This document shows positions 48,067 through 56,292 of a stretch of DNA of 64,000 nt, in pieces. Numbering within the stretch: the first letter of the stretch is position 1; each line of letters opens with the position of its first letter. The notes beneath the pieces were generated by a model. That model had not been told where the DNA came from and did not search any database. It worked only from the letters and a program-made list of their open reading frames with translations. Position numbers and translations under genes: made by a program. The DNA is from an uncultured Methylobacter sp. (GTDB lineage: Bacteria > Pseudomonadota > Gammaproteobacteria > Methylococcales > Methylomonadaceae): the NCBI GenBank assembly GCA_903832775.1, contig CAILCX010000158.1, forward strand, positions 1 to 64,000, written 5' to 3'.

Positions 48067-51000
48067 TTACTCAACTGGCTTTAGCCATTGCTGTAAGGTC
48101 AAGATCAGTTTTTCAGGATTGATCGGTTTGGCTATAAAATCATTCATACCGAGTGCCAGGCATTTGTCCTGTTCTTCTTCGGTAACACCAGCGGTCAGGG
48201 CGATAACCGGAAGAGTGGCAAAACGCGCCTGACGTCGGATCAGTTGCGTTGCTTCAAAGCCGTCCATTTCAGGCATGTGAATATCCATCAACACCGCATC
48301 AAATTCGCCTGCCTCCAATTGCTCCAGTGCCTGAAGGCCATTATTGGCCATGCTGACAATAATGCCGGAAAGCTTTAGGAATTTTCCTATGATCAGTTGG
48401 TTGATCATAATATCTTCAACGACCAAAATTCGCTTGCCGACCAGCAAGTTGCCTGAATCGTCGGAAGCCACTGTGGGTGATTCCAAGTTGGACTCCGCTT
48501 TTGGTTTACTGGTCACAGGCGACAAACCAAGTACCAGCTCAAAGCTGAACGAGCTACCTTTGCCTGGTATACTTTCTACCAAAAAGTGACTGTTCATCAG
48601 CTTCAAAAGATTATCGCTAATCGCCAGCCCAAGACCTGTCCCGCCAAAACGGCGACTAATTGAGCCGTCAACCTGACTGAAAGGCAGGAACAGTTTTTCA
48701 ATATCCTTATCTGACATGCCGATACCGGTATCGGTAACGCTAAACAATAAGCTGGCTTGTGATTCAGATCTGTCCAAAAGCGTAATGTTGAGCGTAACCT
48801 TGCCATTGCTTGAAAATTTAATAGCGTTTCCCAACAAATTGATTAAAACCTGTTTGAGTCTGAGTGGATCACCGGTCAGGTCGCATGGCACATTCGGCGC
48901 AATATCTATTTTTAAATCAATACGCTTTTCTTCTGCAGTCGCAAGAAACAGATTGTTCAGATTGCTGGTTAAACTATTAAGATCAAAGTTATTGTTGGTA
49001 ATGCTTAAGTGTCCCGATTCCATTTTGGAAAGATCGAGAATGTCGTTAAGTATATTCAGCAGATCATTGGAGGCGCTGTTGATTTTTTCCAGATAATCTC
49101 TGGTTTCATCAGGAACTTCATTATTAAGCGCGAGATGCGAAAGCCCCATGATCGCATTCATAGGCGTTCGGATTTCGTGAGACATATTGGCTAAAAATTC
49201 GGATTTGGCACGGGCAAGTGCTTCTGCCGCCAGTTTGGCCTGGCGTAGATCTGTAATGTCCATGCAGGAGCCAATGTATCCTGTAAAAAAGCCATCCGCA
49301 TCAAAGCGGGGCACGCCATGGTCGTCAATCCAGCGGTAGTTACCATCGTTATGTTTCAGGCGATATTCCACCTGGAAGGGTTCACGTCGGTCAAAATGAC
49401 GGATATAAATATCCAGATAACGCTCCAAATCATCGGGATGGATGCCCTTTGCCCAGCCGTTGTCGAGCTCCTGCTCCAGTGTTCGGCCGGTAAAATTCAT
49501 CCAGGTCTGATTAAACCAAAAGCAGAGTTTATCGGTGCCAGCTAGCCAGATCAAAACCGGGGCTGCATCGGCAACTACCCGGAAACGCAATTCTGATTCT
49601 TTTAACTGTAATTCGGCCTGTTTACGACGATCGATGTCTTCAACTACCGCGACAAAATAAAATGGAACATCCTCTTTATCGCGAATTAGTTTGACCGATA
49701 AATTGCCCCAAACCAGTTGACCGTTTTTGTGCACATATTTTTTTTCTTTATTGAAGCTGGAAGTTTTACCGGCGAGGAGTTGAGATATTAGTGTGGTATC
49801 TGATTGATGATAATCAGGATCGGTCAATTCCGTGAAGGTCATTGATAAAAGTTCATTGCGACTGTAGCCGACGATATCACAAAAGCCCTGATTTACGTTT
49901 AAAAAATAGCCGTCCAGCGAAACATTGACAATGCCGACCGGCGCGCCCTCGAAGGTAACGCGAAAACGTTCCTCACTCTGGGCAAGTTCTGTTGTGCGAT
50001 CTTCCACTAATTGGCGGAGCAGGCTTCCACGCCCCGAAAACATCAGGGCAAACGAGCTAACCATACTGGTCAATATCAAGCCAGCCAATAAAATCAGCCA
50101 GGCGTTATTTGAATGATGATAGTCAAAAAAGACTTGCGTCGGTGTAATTTGAAGCCGCCATTGGCGGCCGCCAACAGGGATGATGAAGTTATGTATCAAT
50201 GAAAAATTTCTGCTAAATAGTCCTTTTTCTTTTTGCACGGATATTTTTGGTCCGTCTGGTTCACTGGTATAAATGAGTTGATCTGCACTGGCCGCGCTCT
50301 CATCAATAAGCTGGTAAGACAGCCTATCCCGATTAAGATTGTTGAGTGTCGCGGTGATAATGTCCTCCCCCCTAAAAACAGCAACCAGGTAGCCTAAAAT
50401 AGAGTTCTGGCGTTCTTCCAGTGTTTTATGGGGGAGATCTTTTCGATATACGGGCATAAATGCCAAGGCGCCAAATTGGTTTTTGCGCTCTTGAACCAAA
50501 GTTATCCTTGCTGTTGCGGCGATGTCTCCGGTATTACGGGCTCGATCAATGGCTTCATGGCGCAATTCATCAGAATAGACATCGAAACCTAAAGCGGATT
50601 CATTGCCATCAAACGGTTCAATGAAACGCACTGAAACATATTCAGGTCTATCCCCGGCACGTAAAAGCTGTTTGGCGGCATTACGCTCGGTTATTTGAAA
50701 ACTGGGATAACCCTCATTTTTGACACTGAGTTCATAGGCATTTCGATCTGGGGATAAAATACGCGGATTCCAGCTAAGCGCTTGAATACCATGAAAATCA
50801 TCCAGAGATTCAGTTACAAAAATGCGAAAAGAGTTTCGGTTAACCGTTGAGGAAGCGGAGTAGAAACTGCCTAAAGATCGTAACACATTGATATGCGATG
50901 AAATGGATTTTTCCAAAGCGCTATTTAACTCATGCGCCTGTTGATCGAATTCCAGTGTTAGACGCTCCTTGTCATTTTGCGACTCATAAAAAACCGCGCT

Positions 51001-51675
51001 GGTTGTTAGTCCAAACATGGCAATAATGGGCAGCGTGATCACCAGTCGTCTATGCTTCCACAACTCGCAGGGAGGTTGCATCCAGGCAAATACCAAGGGA
51101 AGAAAGATGAAGATTCCCAAGACATCGCCCATCCACCAGGTTGCCCAGTTAACCGGAAAATTTGCCGCTGTGATTTGTCCCGTGATCAGTAGCGTTGAGA
51201 CTGAGAGTGTTGAATTAAACAGGGTGCTTAAGACGCCGCCAAACAGTAAAAATAAAAACACATCCTTTTCGCGGGTAAGCGAACTGGGAAAATCGGCAAA
51301 ACGGCGAACCAGATAAGCTCCAGCTCCAGCCTGTAAAGTCGCACCCAAACTGATGACCAGGGTAATGATAATGGCATTGAGAGTGTGTGAAAAAAAACTG
51401 GCAACGATTGACGTGGTCAGGTTTACGAAAAACGATCCCAGGAATATACCCGGCCAGACCCGGTAGCCGTAGATAAGGATGCTCGCCAGCGCAATGCCGG
51501 ATGGCGGCCAGATGGCGGTGGCGTAGCCGGGTGGAATGGCCAGAAAAGTCCCCAGTTTGCCGGTTACAAAGTAGGCTAGGGCCAGACCTGTAATTTGTAG
51601 CAGCCACAGCAACTTGCCAGGCGCAGGATTTGCGGTCGAAGATTCAGCGCTGGTTTTGTAATTAGGTTCCGACAT
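48067..51675 (-). CDS. MASE1-CHASE-PAS hybrid sensor histidine kinase
   Basis: 1202 residues. Order: MASE1 membrane sensor of about eight helices (about 25-235), CHASE extracellular ligand domain (about 255-450), a membrane helix (about 505-530), two PAS domains (about 550-665 and 675-795), HisKA with SHEIRTPMNAIMGL, ATPase with GNAIKFSSNGKV, VTDTGIGMS and RRFGGTGLGLAI, then a receiver domain with phospho-acceptor Asp near 1131 (AVLMDIHMPEMDG). Likely a phosphorelay sensor; the partner is not in the window. It abuts cca with 7 bp between stops. Confidence 0.93.
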   Translation of the reverse strand: MSEPNYKTSAESSTANPAPGKLLWLLQITGLALAYFVTGKLGTFLAIPPGYATAIWPPSGIALASILIYGYRVWPGIFLGSFFVNLTTSIVASFFSHTLNAIIITLVISLGATLQAGAGAYLVRRFADFPSSLTREKDVFLFLLFGGVLSTLFNSTLSVSTLLITGQITAANFPVNWATWWMGDVLGIFIFLPLVFAWMQPPCELWKHRRLVITLPIIAMFGLTTSAVFYESQNDKERLTLEFDQQAHELNSALEKSISSHINVLRSLGSFYSASSTVNRNSFRIFVTESLDDFHGIQALSWNPRILSPDRNAYELSVKNEGYPSFQITERNAAKQLLRAGDRPEYVSVRFIEPFDGNESALGFDVYSDELRHEAIDRARNTGDIAATARITLVQERKNQFGALAFMPVYRKDLPHKTLEERQNSILGYLVAVFRGEDIITATLNNLNRDRLSYQLIDESAASADQLIYTSEPDGPKISVQKEKGLFSRNFSLIHNFIIPVGGRQWRLQITPTQVFFDYHHSNNAWLILLAGLILTSMVSSFALMFSGRGSLLRQLVEDRTTELAQSEERFRVTFEGAPVGIVNVSLDGYFLNVNQGFCDIVGYSRNELLSMTFTELTDPDYHQSDTTLISQLLAGKTSSFNKEKKYVHKNGQLVWGNLSVKLIRDKEDVPFYFVAVVEDIDRRKQAELQLKESELRFRVVADAAPVLIWLAGTDKLCFWFNQTWMNFTGRTLEQELDNGWAKGIHPDDLERYLDIYIRHFDRREPFQVEYRLKHNDGNYRWIDDHGVPRFDADGFFTGYIGSCMDITDLRQAKLAAEALARAKSEFLANMSHEIRTPMNAIMGLSHLALNNEVPDETRDYLEKINSASNDLLNILNDILDLSKMESGHLSITNNNFDLNSLTSNLNNLFLATAEEKRIDLKIDIAPNVPCDLTGDPLRLKQVLINLLGNAIKFSSNGKVTLNITLLDRSESQASLLFSVTDTGIGMSDKDIEKLFLPFSQVDGSISRRFGGTGLGLAISDNLLKLMNSHFLVESIPGKGSSFSFELVLGLSPVTSKPKAESNLESPTVASDDSGNLLVGKRILVVEDIMINQLIIGKFLKLSGIIVSMANNGLQALEQLEAGEFDAVLMDIHMPEMDGFEATQLIRRQARFATLPVIALTAGVTEEEQDKCLALGMNDFIAKPINPEKLILTLQQWLKPVE

Positions 51676-51800
51676 AACTATTTAGCTGTCTTTTGTGGTT
51701 ACAAAAAATATGTAACAACGCTGAGCAAATGGTGTTGAATAAAGTAATAAAGATCATTATAGTTAAATTCCTTTTTTTGCTCTTTGATTTAATCATAACT

Positions 51801-52283
51801 ATGCCTACTTTCGACATCATCTCTGAATTTGACAAGCATGAAATTAAAAATGCCGTTGATCAAGCCAATAAAGAAGTGACCACCCGCTTTGATTTTAAAG
51901 GCACTGATTCCAGCTTTGAATTAACCGACGACAAATTGATAATGACTTCGGAATCTACGTTCCAGTTGCAACAAATGTTTAGCGTAGTTTGTACAAAACT
52001 AAGTCGGCGCGGAGTAGACATCGCCTGTATGGAAGTTGGTGATCCTAAACCGGGTGGCAAATGCGTGCGTCAGGAAATTATAATGAAACAGGGTTTGGAT
52101 TCGACGCTGGCCAAAAAAATCGTTAAATTGATTAAAGACAAAAAGCTGAAAGTGCAGGCGGCCATTCAAGGTGATCAAGTTCGAGTGACCGGAAAAAGCA
52201 GGGATGATTTGCAAGACGTAATCAAAATGTTGCGGGCCGAAGATTTGGACATGCCCTTGCAGTTTGAAAATTTCAGGGATTAA
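51801..52283 (+). CDS. yajQ: YajQ-family nucleotide-binding protein
   Basis: 160 residues from the ATG at 51801, where the family start MPTFDIISEFDKHEIKNAVD begins; the frame from 51693 adds 36 unrelated residues. RFDFKGTDSSFELT, GGKCVRQEIIMKQG and VRVTGKSRDDLQDVI are conserved. YajQ proteins bind c-di-GMP in some species. It is the last ordinary gene before the accessory region. Confidence 0.94.
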   Translation: MPTFDIISEFDKHEIKNAVDQANKEVTTRFDFKGTDSSFELTDDKLIMTSESTFQLQQMFSVVCTKLSRRGVDIACMEVGDPKPGGKCVRQEIIMKQGLDSTLAKKIVKLIKDKKLKVQAAIQGDQVRVTGKSRDDLQDVIKMLRAEDLDMPLQFENFRD

Positions 52284-52390
52284 ATCAAAGCTGTATTGAC
52301 TCTTTTTTGCCCTCTTTTTTTGATGGGTAGCTGATTTATAAAACTGACAACAAGTATTTATTGCTGTTATAAATTAAGGTTCGACTTTTT

Positions 52391-52690
52391 CAGCCAGTTT
52401 AAATGAGTGACATAGCCATAATTTAACCAAATCCTGGGGAGCGCGCAAGCTGGCTATTGGACGATGGTGATCATCCACATGAAGCCCATTACCTAAAGTT
52501 GGATTGTTCCAAAGCCAAAGCCCGGTTGAACTGGGTGCCAAAATGGCGATTGGAAGAGGCTCTCGATAAAAGTATAGCGTGGCAAAAACAGTATCAGCAA
52601 GGAGCAGACATGAATGCCGTAACTTTAAAAAAAATTGCAGATTATCAAACTTTTCATGCAAGCAGTGAAAGCAATTTACAAAAAGGGTAA
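52391..52690 (+). pseudogene. rfbG 3' remnant (CDP-glucose 4,6-dehydratase)
   Basis: From 52457 an open frame encodes [20 protein letters not shown] then RLNWVPKWRLEEALDKSIAW, which aligns with the C-terminal part of the intact RfbG at 58159-59241 ([20 protein letters not shown]). Upstream to about 52391, shorter matches (LTKSWG, ASWLLDD) appear in shifted frames with stops, so the gene is frameshifted and its first three quarters are gone. The frame ends at 52690. It shows that a second CDP-sugar locus once lay here; a hexulose dehydrase remnant (rfbH) follows 0.9 kb later. Confidence 0.82.
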
Positions 52691-52723
52691 TATTCAATTA
52701 TTAACACCTCTGGTTAATTTTTA

Positions 52724-52897
52724 ATGACGCAGAACAGATTGGATAAAGATGACCAAACAAATGAGGTAGCTCAATCGTTTTTTGCTGCAAAATCCACGGC
52801 TGAACAGGATTTCCAATCCATTGGATTGACCAGTTTTTTTGATGCCGATGACGATAACAATGTTGACTGGGAGGACCTATTTGATGCTGACACTTAA
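52724..52897 (+). CDS. Small acidic ORF, unknown
   Basis: 57 residues from an ATG at 52724, very acidic, ending FFDADDDNNVDWEDLFDADT. No family is recognised and no clear ribosome-binding site is visible. It lies between the rfbG remnant and an antitoxin gene, so it could be a small accessory protein, an antitoxin-like partner or chance. Included at low confidence because of its strongly biased, protein-like composition. Confidence 0.3.
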   Translation: MTQNRLDKDDQTNEVAQSFFAAKSTAEQDFQSIGLTSFFDADDDNNVDWEDLFDADT

Positions 52898-52974
52898 ATA
52901 CATAACTCTTTTGTATCAGACCTTAGTTCATTGGTGTATTGATACCCAGATAATTCAAAAATTAGGAGTTTAAA

Positions 52975-53199
52975 ATGCACGCAATTACACGTATAGAAAC
53001 GGTTGACGAAAGTGGATGCATACACGTTCAACTTAAAAAGTTGGCAGGCGTTAAAGTACGGCTGATTATCGAAGATATTGATAACAGTCCAAATCAGACG
53101 CCAGCTGAAAGTTTGGCATTGGCCAAAATGCAGGAACAGACAGGATTTGCCAAGCATGTTCTAGGATCAACTGCCGAGGACGTGTGGAATGACCTGTGA
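52975..53199 (+). CDS. Antitoxin of a PemK/MazF-type pair
   Basis: 74 residues directly upstream of a PemK-like toxin, overlapping it by 11 bp. The N-terminal part (IHVQLKKLAGVKVRLIIED) is beta-rich and the C-terminal part (SLALAKMQEQTGFAKHVLG) helical, as in small antitoxins, but no named family is certain. AGGAG (AATTAGGAGTTTAAAATG) is a good ribosome site. Role is inferred from gene order. Confidence 0.7.
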   Translation: MHAITRIETVDESGCIHVQLKKLAGVKVRLIIEDIDNSPNQTPAESLALAKMQEQTGFAKHVLGSTAEDVWNDL

Positions 53200-53779
53200 A
53201 ATAAAAGCGGGCAGCATTTATAAAATACCGTTTCCATTTACCGACCTTTCTGAAGCAAAAGCCCGTCCAGCGTTAGCATTGACGGATAGCGATACGCAAG
53301 GCGATGCACGATTTCTTTTCATAACAACTACACCGCCCGATGCCTTCGAGCAAGCCATAGCACTTGAGATAGACGATTTTTCTAGTGAGCCGTTACCTCT
53401 GGAAAGCCACCTTCGACTAGATAAATCCATTCTTCTTCATGAGTCCTTGGTGATTAAGCAATGGGCGCGGCTCACTGATGCGGCAATGGCTAGAATATAT
53501 CGTGCCATTATCTCGGATGAAGTGATCGGATACGATAGATTTGGCAATACCCGGCAAAGTTTCTTACCCAGTCAAAGTGTCATTCCTCCCTCTGGTAAGG
53601 TTATCGGTGTAGAAGAACGCCAATTAATGGTCGAAGCCTCTCTAGACGGTTGGCTAACCACTGGCCGTTTCAACGCCGAATTCGAAAAAAAGCTAGCCGC
53701 CTTCATCGGCATTAAGCACTTAATTATCGTCAACTCCGGATCTTCAGCCAATTTGGTTGCATTTAGCACACTGACCTGA
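53189..53779 (+). CDS. PemK/MazF-type toxin fused to an RfbH N-terminal piece
   Basis: 196 codons. Residues 1 to about 117 are a PemK/MazF-family endoribonuclease toxin: GSIYKIPFPFTDLSEAKARP at the start, LFITTTPP, ESLVIKQWARL and a final helix RIYRAIISDEVIGY. Normal family proteins end about there. Here the frame runs on into SVIPPSGKVIGVEERQLMVE and DGWLTTGRFN, the N-terminal region of RfbH (a PLP-dependent CDP-hexulose dehydrase), stopping at TGA 53777. The toxin domain looks whole; the tail is a gene remnant read in frame. Whether the hybrid is made or active is unknown. Confidence 0.82.
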   Translation: MTCEIKAGSIYKIPFPFTDLSEAKARPALALTDSDTQGDARFLFITTTPPDAFEQAIALEIDDFSSEPLPLESHLRLDKSILLHESLVIKQWARLTDAAMARIYRAIISDEVIGYDRFGNTRQSFLPSQSVIPPSGKVIGVEERQLMVEASLDGWLTTGRFNAEFEKKLAAFIGIKHLIIVNSGSSANLVAFSTLT

Positions 53780-53898
53780 CCAATACCGATAATGACATGA
53801 ACAACACTTTCTGGATAGGTGTGCAACCTGCATTAACAAATGAGATGTTGGAGTTTGCGGTTTGTAAGATCGAAACATTTCTCGGTGTGAATGTTTAA
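53575..53898 (+). pseudogene. rfbH remnant with internal deletion
   Basis: 53575-53776 encodes the RfbH N-terminus (IPPSGKVIG to NSGSSANLVAFSTLT) in the toxin frame. At once, in another frame, 53779-53898 encodes the RfbH C-terminus (NTDNDMNNTFWIGVQPALTN) with a natural TAA at 53896. The two ends meet at CTGACCTGACC, a direct 5-bp duplication (TGACC), so most of the roughly 430-residue gene was deleted, probably by short-homology recombination. Intact RfbH makes the 3,6-dideoxy precursor from CDP-4-keto-6-deoxyglucose. Confidence 0.82.
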
Positions 53899-53900
53899 AA

Positions 53901-54188
53901 ATGAGATTAACTGCTTATGAAGTTAATGCGATCAAGGAATCAGCTCAAGAGGCTTTTGGGCCAGCAGTTGAAGTTTTTCTATTCGGCAGCCGAGTAGACG
54001 ACGAAAAAAAAGGCGGCGATATAGACTTGTATATCAAAGCAAAAACTGGAAATGACATTGACCATAAAATTAAATTTTTGGTTAAACTTGAACAAAAAAT
54101 AGGTGAACAAAAAATAGATGTTATTTTGGCGGTAGATAAAAATAGACCCATAGAGCAGCAGGCGATAAAAACAGGAGTATTGCTATGA
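53901..54188 (+). CDS. MNT-type nucleotidyltransferase antitoxin (pair 1)
   Basis: 95 residues, minimal nucleotidyltransferase. The GSX9DXD motif reads GSRVDDEKKGGDIDL, with the third Asp in KIDVILA. In MntA/HepT systems this protein adds AMP to the HEPT toxin and silences it. It begins 3 bp after the rfbH remnant and overlaps the HEPT gene by 4 bp (ATGA). A near copy, by motif, lies at 62195. Confidence 0.87.
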   Translation: MRLTAYEVNAIKESAQEAFGPAVEVFLFGSRVDDEKKGGDIDLYIKAKTGNDIDHKIKFLVKLEQKIGEQKIDVILAVDKNRPIEQQAIKTGVLL

Positions 54189-54658
54189 TAGATTCGAGAA
54201 TAGAAAAAATCATTACCGAGTGTGATAAGCACTTAAAACGAATCAATAGTGCATGCTTGAAAATGTCCTTGTTTATGCCGCTTGACGCAACAAAATATCA
54301 ACAACTAAGCGAGGATCAAATCGAACATATTGATCAATTTTTATTTCGGTTCGCAAAGTTGCAAGATGCAATGGGTGAAAAGCTATTTATATTGCTACTT
54401 GAATTTTTAAAGGAAGAAAACCCTAAAAACAAACCATTTATTGACATCTTAAACAGACTCGAACAGCTTAGCTTATTAGAAGATAAAAATGATTGGCTCG
54501 AGCTAAGAAAAATCAGAAACAACATCTCCCATCAATATGAAGATGAGCCGCAACAAGCTGCGGAGGCACTTAATTCCATTTATGTATCCAAAATAATACT
54601 GGAGAAAATATATACATCGCTTAAGGCAAGCTATAGAGAGCGTAACGCAATTTTATGA
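54185..54658 (+). CDS. HEPT-type toxin (pair 1)
   Basis: 157 residues, helical. The HEPT RX4HXY motif is intact as RNNISHQY near residue 115. HEPT toxins are RNases blocked by AMP addition from their MNT partner. The start overlaps the MNT stop (ATGA). It resembles, by layout, the protein at 62491-62985. Confidence 0.85.
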   Translation: MIDSRIEKIITECDKHLKRINSACLKMSLFMPLDATKYQQLSEDQIEHIDQFLFRFAKLQDAMGEKLFILLLEFLKEENPKNKPFIDILNRLEQLSLLEDKNDWLELRKIRNNISHQYEDEPQQAAEALNSIYVSKIILEKIYTSLKASYRERNAIL

Positions 54659-54705
54659 GAAGCTTCTCGAGAGATTAGTCGCCAGTTAATTAGTGCCTTA
54701 AAGCT

Positions 54706-54843
54706 ATGAAAAATGAGCTTATTAAAAAACTTGTTGCGTTCGCTAATTCCAAAGGCGGTTTGATATTGGCCCAAACGTTCGATAGACTTGCACTTAACCT
54801 GAAAAAAGCCGTCGGCTTTCGCAATATTGCTTTAGATAATTAA
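54706..54843 (+). pseudogene. HepT (DUF86) remnant with ruined active motif
   Basis: An ATG-started 45-codon frame contains QTFDRLALNLKKAVGFRNIA then LDN and a TAA, with DTINFE following the stop in the same frame. DUF86/HepT proteins read about GFRNIAVHDYQ-INW at this place, so the catalytic RX4HXY has lost its His (Asp here) and its Tyr codon is now the TAA stop. Only the last part of the gene is left; the first 18 codons are unlike HepT. No MNT partner lies directly beside it. Confidence 0.65.
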
Positions 54844-54921
54844 GACACAATCAATTTTGAGACAAACAAAGGGATCAGGCCTTTTTAGCTTATATCCCTT
54901 GAGCACATTAGGCTTAATCAA

Positions 54922-55854
54922 ATGAAATTTCTCGATATAAAAACAGACTTTGCTTTTAAAAAAGTCTTTGGCAGTGACGAGTCAAAAGATCTGCTGATCA
55001 GTTTTTTAAATTCAGTCATCGATTTTGACAACCATCAAACCATAACCGATTTAATTATTGTTGATCCTTACAGCATTCCTTTATTGAAAGGCATGAAAGA
55101 CACCTATGTCGATGTAAAGGCAGAACTGAGTGATAACACGCGCGTCATCATAGAAATGCAAGTCCTTAATCATGAAGGCCTGGAAAAAAGAATTCTCTAC
55201 AATGCCGCCAAAAACTACTCAATACAGCTAAAAAAAGGCGATGCTTACCACTTGCTTAACCCAGTCATTGCTTTAACCATCACTGACTTTACCTTGTTTA
55301 AAAACAGTGATGAACTCATTAATCGCTTTAAATTACTGGAAAAAAAGCACTTCATTGAATACAGCGACGACATCGAACTGATTTTTATCGAACTGCCAAA
55401 ATTCAATAAAACCGAACCGGAACTGACCAGCATTCAGGATAAATGGCTGTATTTTATTAAAAACGCCGGCAGCCTGGATTACATCCCCAAAAACCTAAAT
55501 CAGGAACTGGAAAAAGCCTTTAATATCGCTAACGAAGCCAATCTTAGCGAAGAAGAACTGGAACTCCAGCATAAAAAAAGAGATTGGATTTATATTCAAA
55601 AAAGCTCGATCGAATTAGCTACAAAGACTGGGTTACAACAAGGATTAGAGCAAGGACTAGAACAAGGGTTGGAGCAAGGGCGAGAACAAGGATTAGAGCA
55701 AGGGCTGGAACAAGGGTTGGAGCAAGGCGAATGGCAGGCAAAAATAAAAATCATAGAAAATGCCACCCGAATAGGCTTGCCCATGCAAACTATTATGGAG
55801 CTAACAGGACTCGATGAAGAAAAAATCCTGTCATTGCTGCCAAAAATTAGTTAA
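54922..55854 (+). CDS. Rpn-family PD-(D/E)XK nuclease / putative transposase
   Basis: 310 residues. It starts MKFLDIKTDFAFKKVFGSDE with LKGMKDTYVDVKAELSDN and VIIEMQVLN, the catalytic PD-(D/E)XK core of Rpn (recombination-promoting nuclease) proteins. These promote RecA-independent recombination and are commonly annotated as transposase-like. Residues about 237-268 are eight Gly-Leu-Glu-Gln units from a 12-bp tandem repeat, followed by a conserved end (RIGLPMQTIMELTGLDEEKI). ATG at 54922; single gene. Confidence 0.88.
   Translation: MKFLDIKTDFAFKKVFGSDESKDLLISFLNSVIDFDNHQTITDLIIVDPYSIPLLKGMKDTYVDVKAELSDNTRVIIEMQVLNHEGLEKRILYNAAKNYSIQLKKGDAYHLLNPVIALTITDFTLFKNSDELINRFKLLEKKHFIEYSDDIELIFIELPKFNKTEPELTSIQDKWLYFIKNAGSLDYIPKNLNQELEKAFNIANEANLSEEELELQHKKRDWIYIQKSSIELATKTGLQQGLEQGLEQGLEQGREQGLEQGLEQGLEQGEWQAKIKIIENATRIGLPMQTIMELTGLDEEKILSLLPKIS
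55630..55725 (+). repeat. 12-bp tandem repeat in the Rpn gene
   Basis: Eight units of 12 bp (consensus GGNYTNGARCAA, in frame) encode repeated Gly-Leu-Glu-Gln, with one Gly-Leu-Gln-Gln and one Gly-Arg-Glu-Gln. Such in-frame repeats are prone to copy-number change by slipped replication, which would change the length of the helix linking nuclease and C-terminal region without breaking the frame. Confidence 0.9.
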
Positions 55855-55923
55855 GGAACCAATCATAAAAAATCGATAGCCCTGATTAACGCCATTTACG
55901 CAAATCAATCAAGACCCCATTGA
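55848..55923. repeat. Dispersed direct repeat, copy 1
   Basis: About 76 bp starting TAGTTAAGGAACCAA at the Rpn stop and ending CCCCATTGA; a diverged copy lies in the same direction at 57150-57229. Shared blocks include AGCCCTG, TTAACGCCATTT and GCAAATCAATC. The two copies bracket the Phd/PIN pair and the GT11 fragments. Read in reverse, the end (TCAATGGGGTC...GATTGATTTGC in copy 2) resembles sequence I associate with ends of transposon-like genes; that link is unverified. Confidence 0.7.
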
Positions 55924-55926
55924 TTG

Positions 55927-55977
55927 TGCTGGGTTTAACGGCTACGGACTGCACCAGGGCTTTGAGCTTGACTTCTT
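55927..55977 (+). pseudogene. GT11 fucosyltransferase fragment
   Basis: Sixteen codons read AGFNGYGLHQGFELDF, nearly the same as TGFNGYGLHQGFEL in the GT11 pseudogene at 56777 (matching about 56886-56925). The nucleotide stretch GGCTACGGACTGCACCAGGG is shared exactly. It follows repeat copy 1 directly. It shows that a piece of this gene was duplicated or that recombination split an older copy. Confidence 0.7.
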
Positions 55978-56028
55978 AATCATAAAAAGGTCAAAATAAA
56001 GCACGTTTTATGAAAAAAGAGGTCTTAA

Positions 56029-56292
56029 ATGAAGGTGTCTATGCATGAATTCAAGTCACATTTATCCAGCTATGTTAGCCAAGCGCAATCCGGACAGTTG
56101 ATTGAACTGACTTCACATCGTAAGGTTGTGGCGCGCCTTGTTGGTGTGCCGTCGACTGATAATGTGGGTGTGTCATGTCTGTTAGCGGCAGGTACCGCAA
56201 CTTGGCAAGGCGGCAAGCCAGTCGGCGCTGCACTCAAGTTGCAAGAACATGGCAAGCCGGTTTCTGAGCTAGTACTGGAAGATCGCGGATGA
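56029..56292 (+). CDS. Phd/YefM-type antitoxin
   Basis: 87 residues. KVSMHEFKSHLSSYVSQAQS, then a beta strand with the usual KVVARLVGV, are typical of Phd/YefM (VapB-type) antitoxins with an N-terminal DNA-binding fold. The C-terminal part would bind the toxin. It overlaps the PIN gene by 4 bp (ATGA). Codon usage is more GC-rich than the surrounding region, a sign of recent arrival. Confidence 0.85.
   Translation: MKVSMHEFKSHLSSYVSQAQSGQLIELTSHRKVVARLVGVPSTDNVGVSCLLAAGTATWQGGKPVGAALKLQEHGKPVSELVLEDRG

Noticed and set aside
52457-52690. 77-codon frame as a free-standing gene
   Set aside because: It is the C-terminal part of RfbG with frameshifted sequence upstream, so it is called a remnant.
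55630-55725. Regular short repeats considered as a CRISPR array
   Set aside because: Units are 12 bp with no spacers and encode Gly-Leu-Glu-Gln in frame within the Rpn gene.
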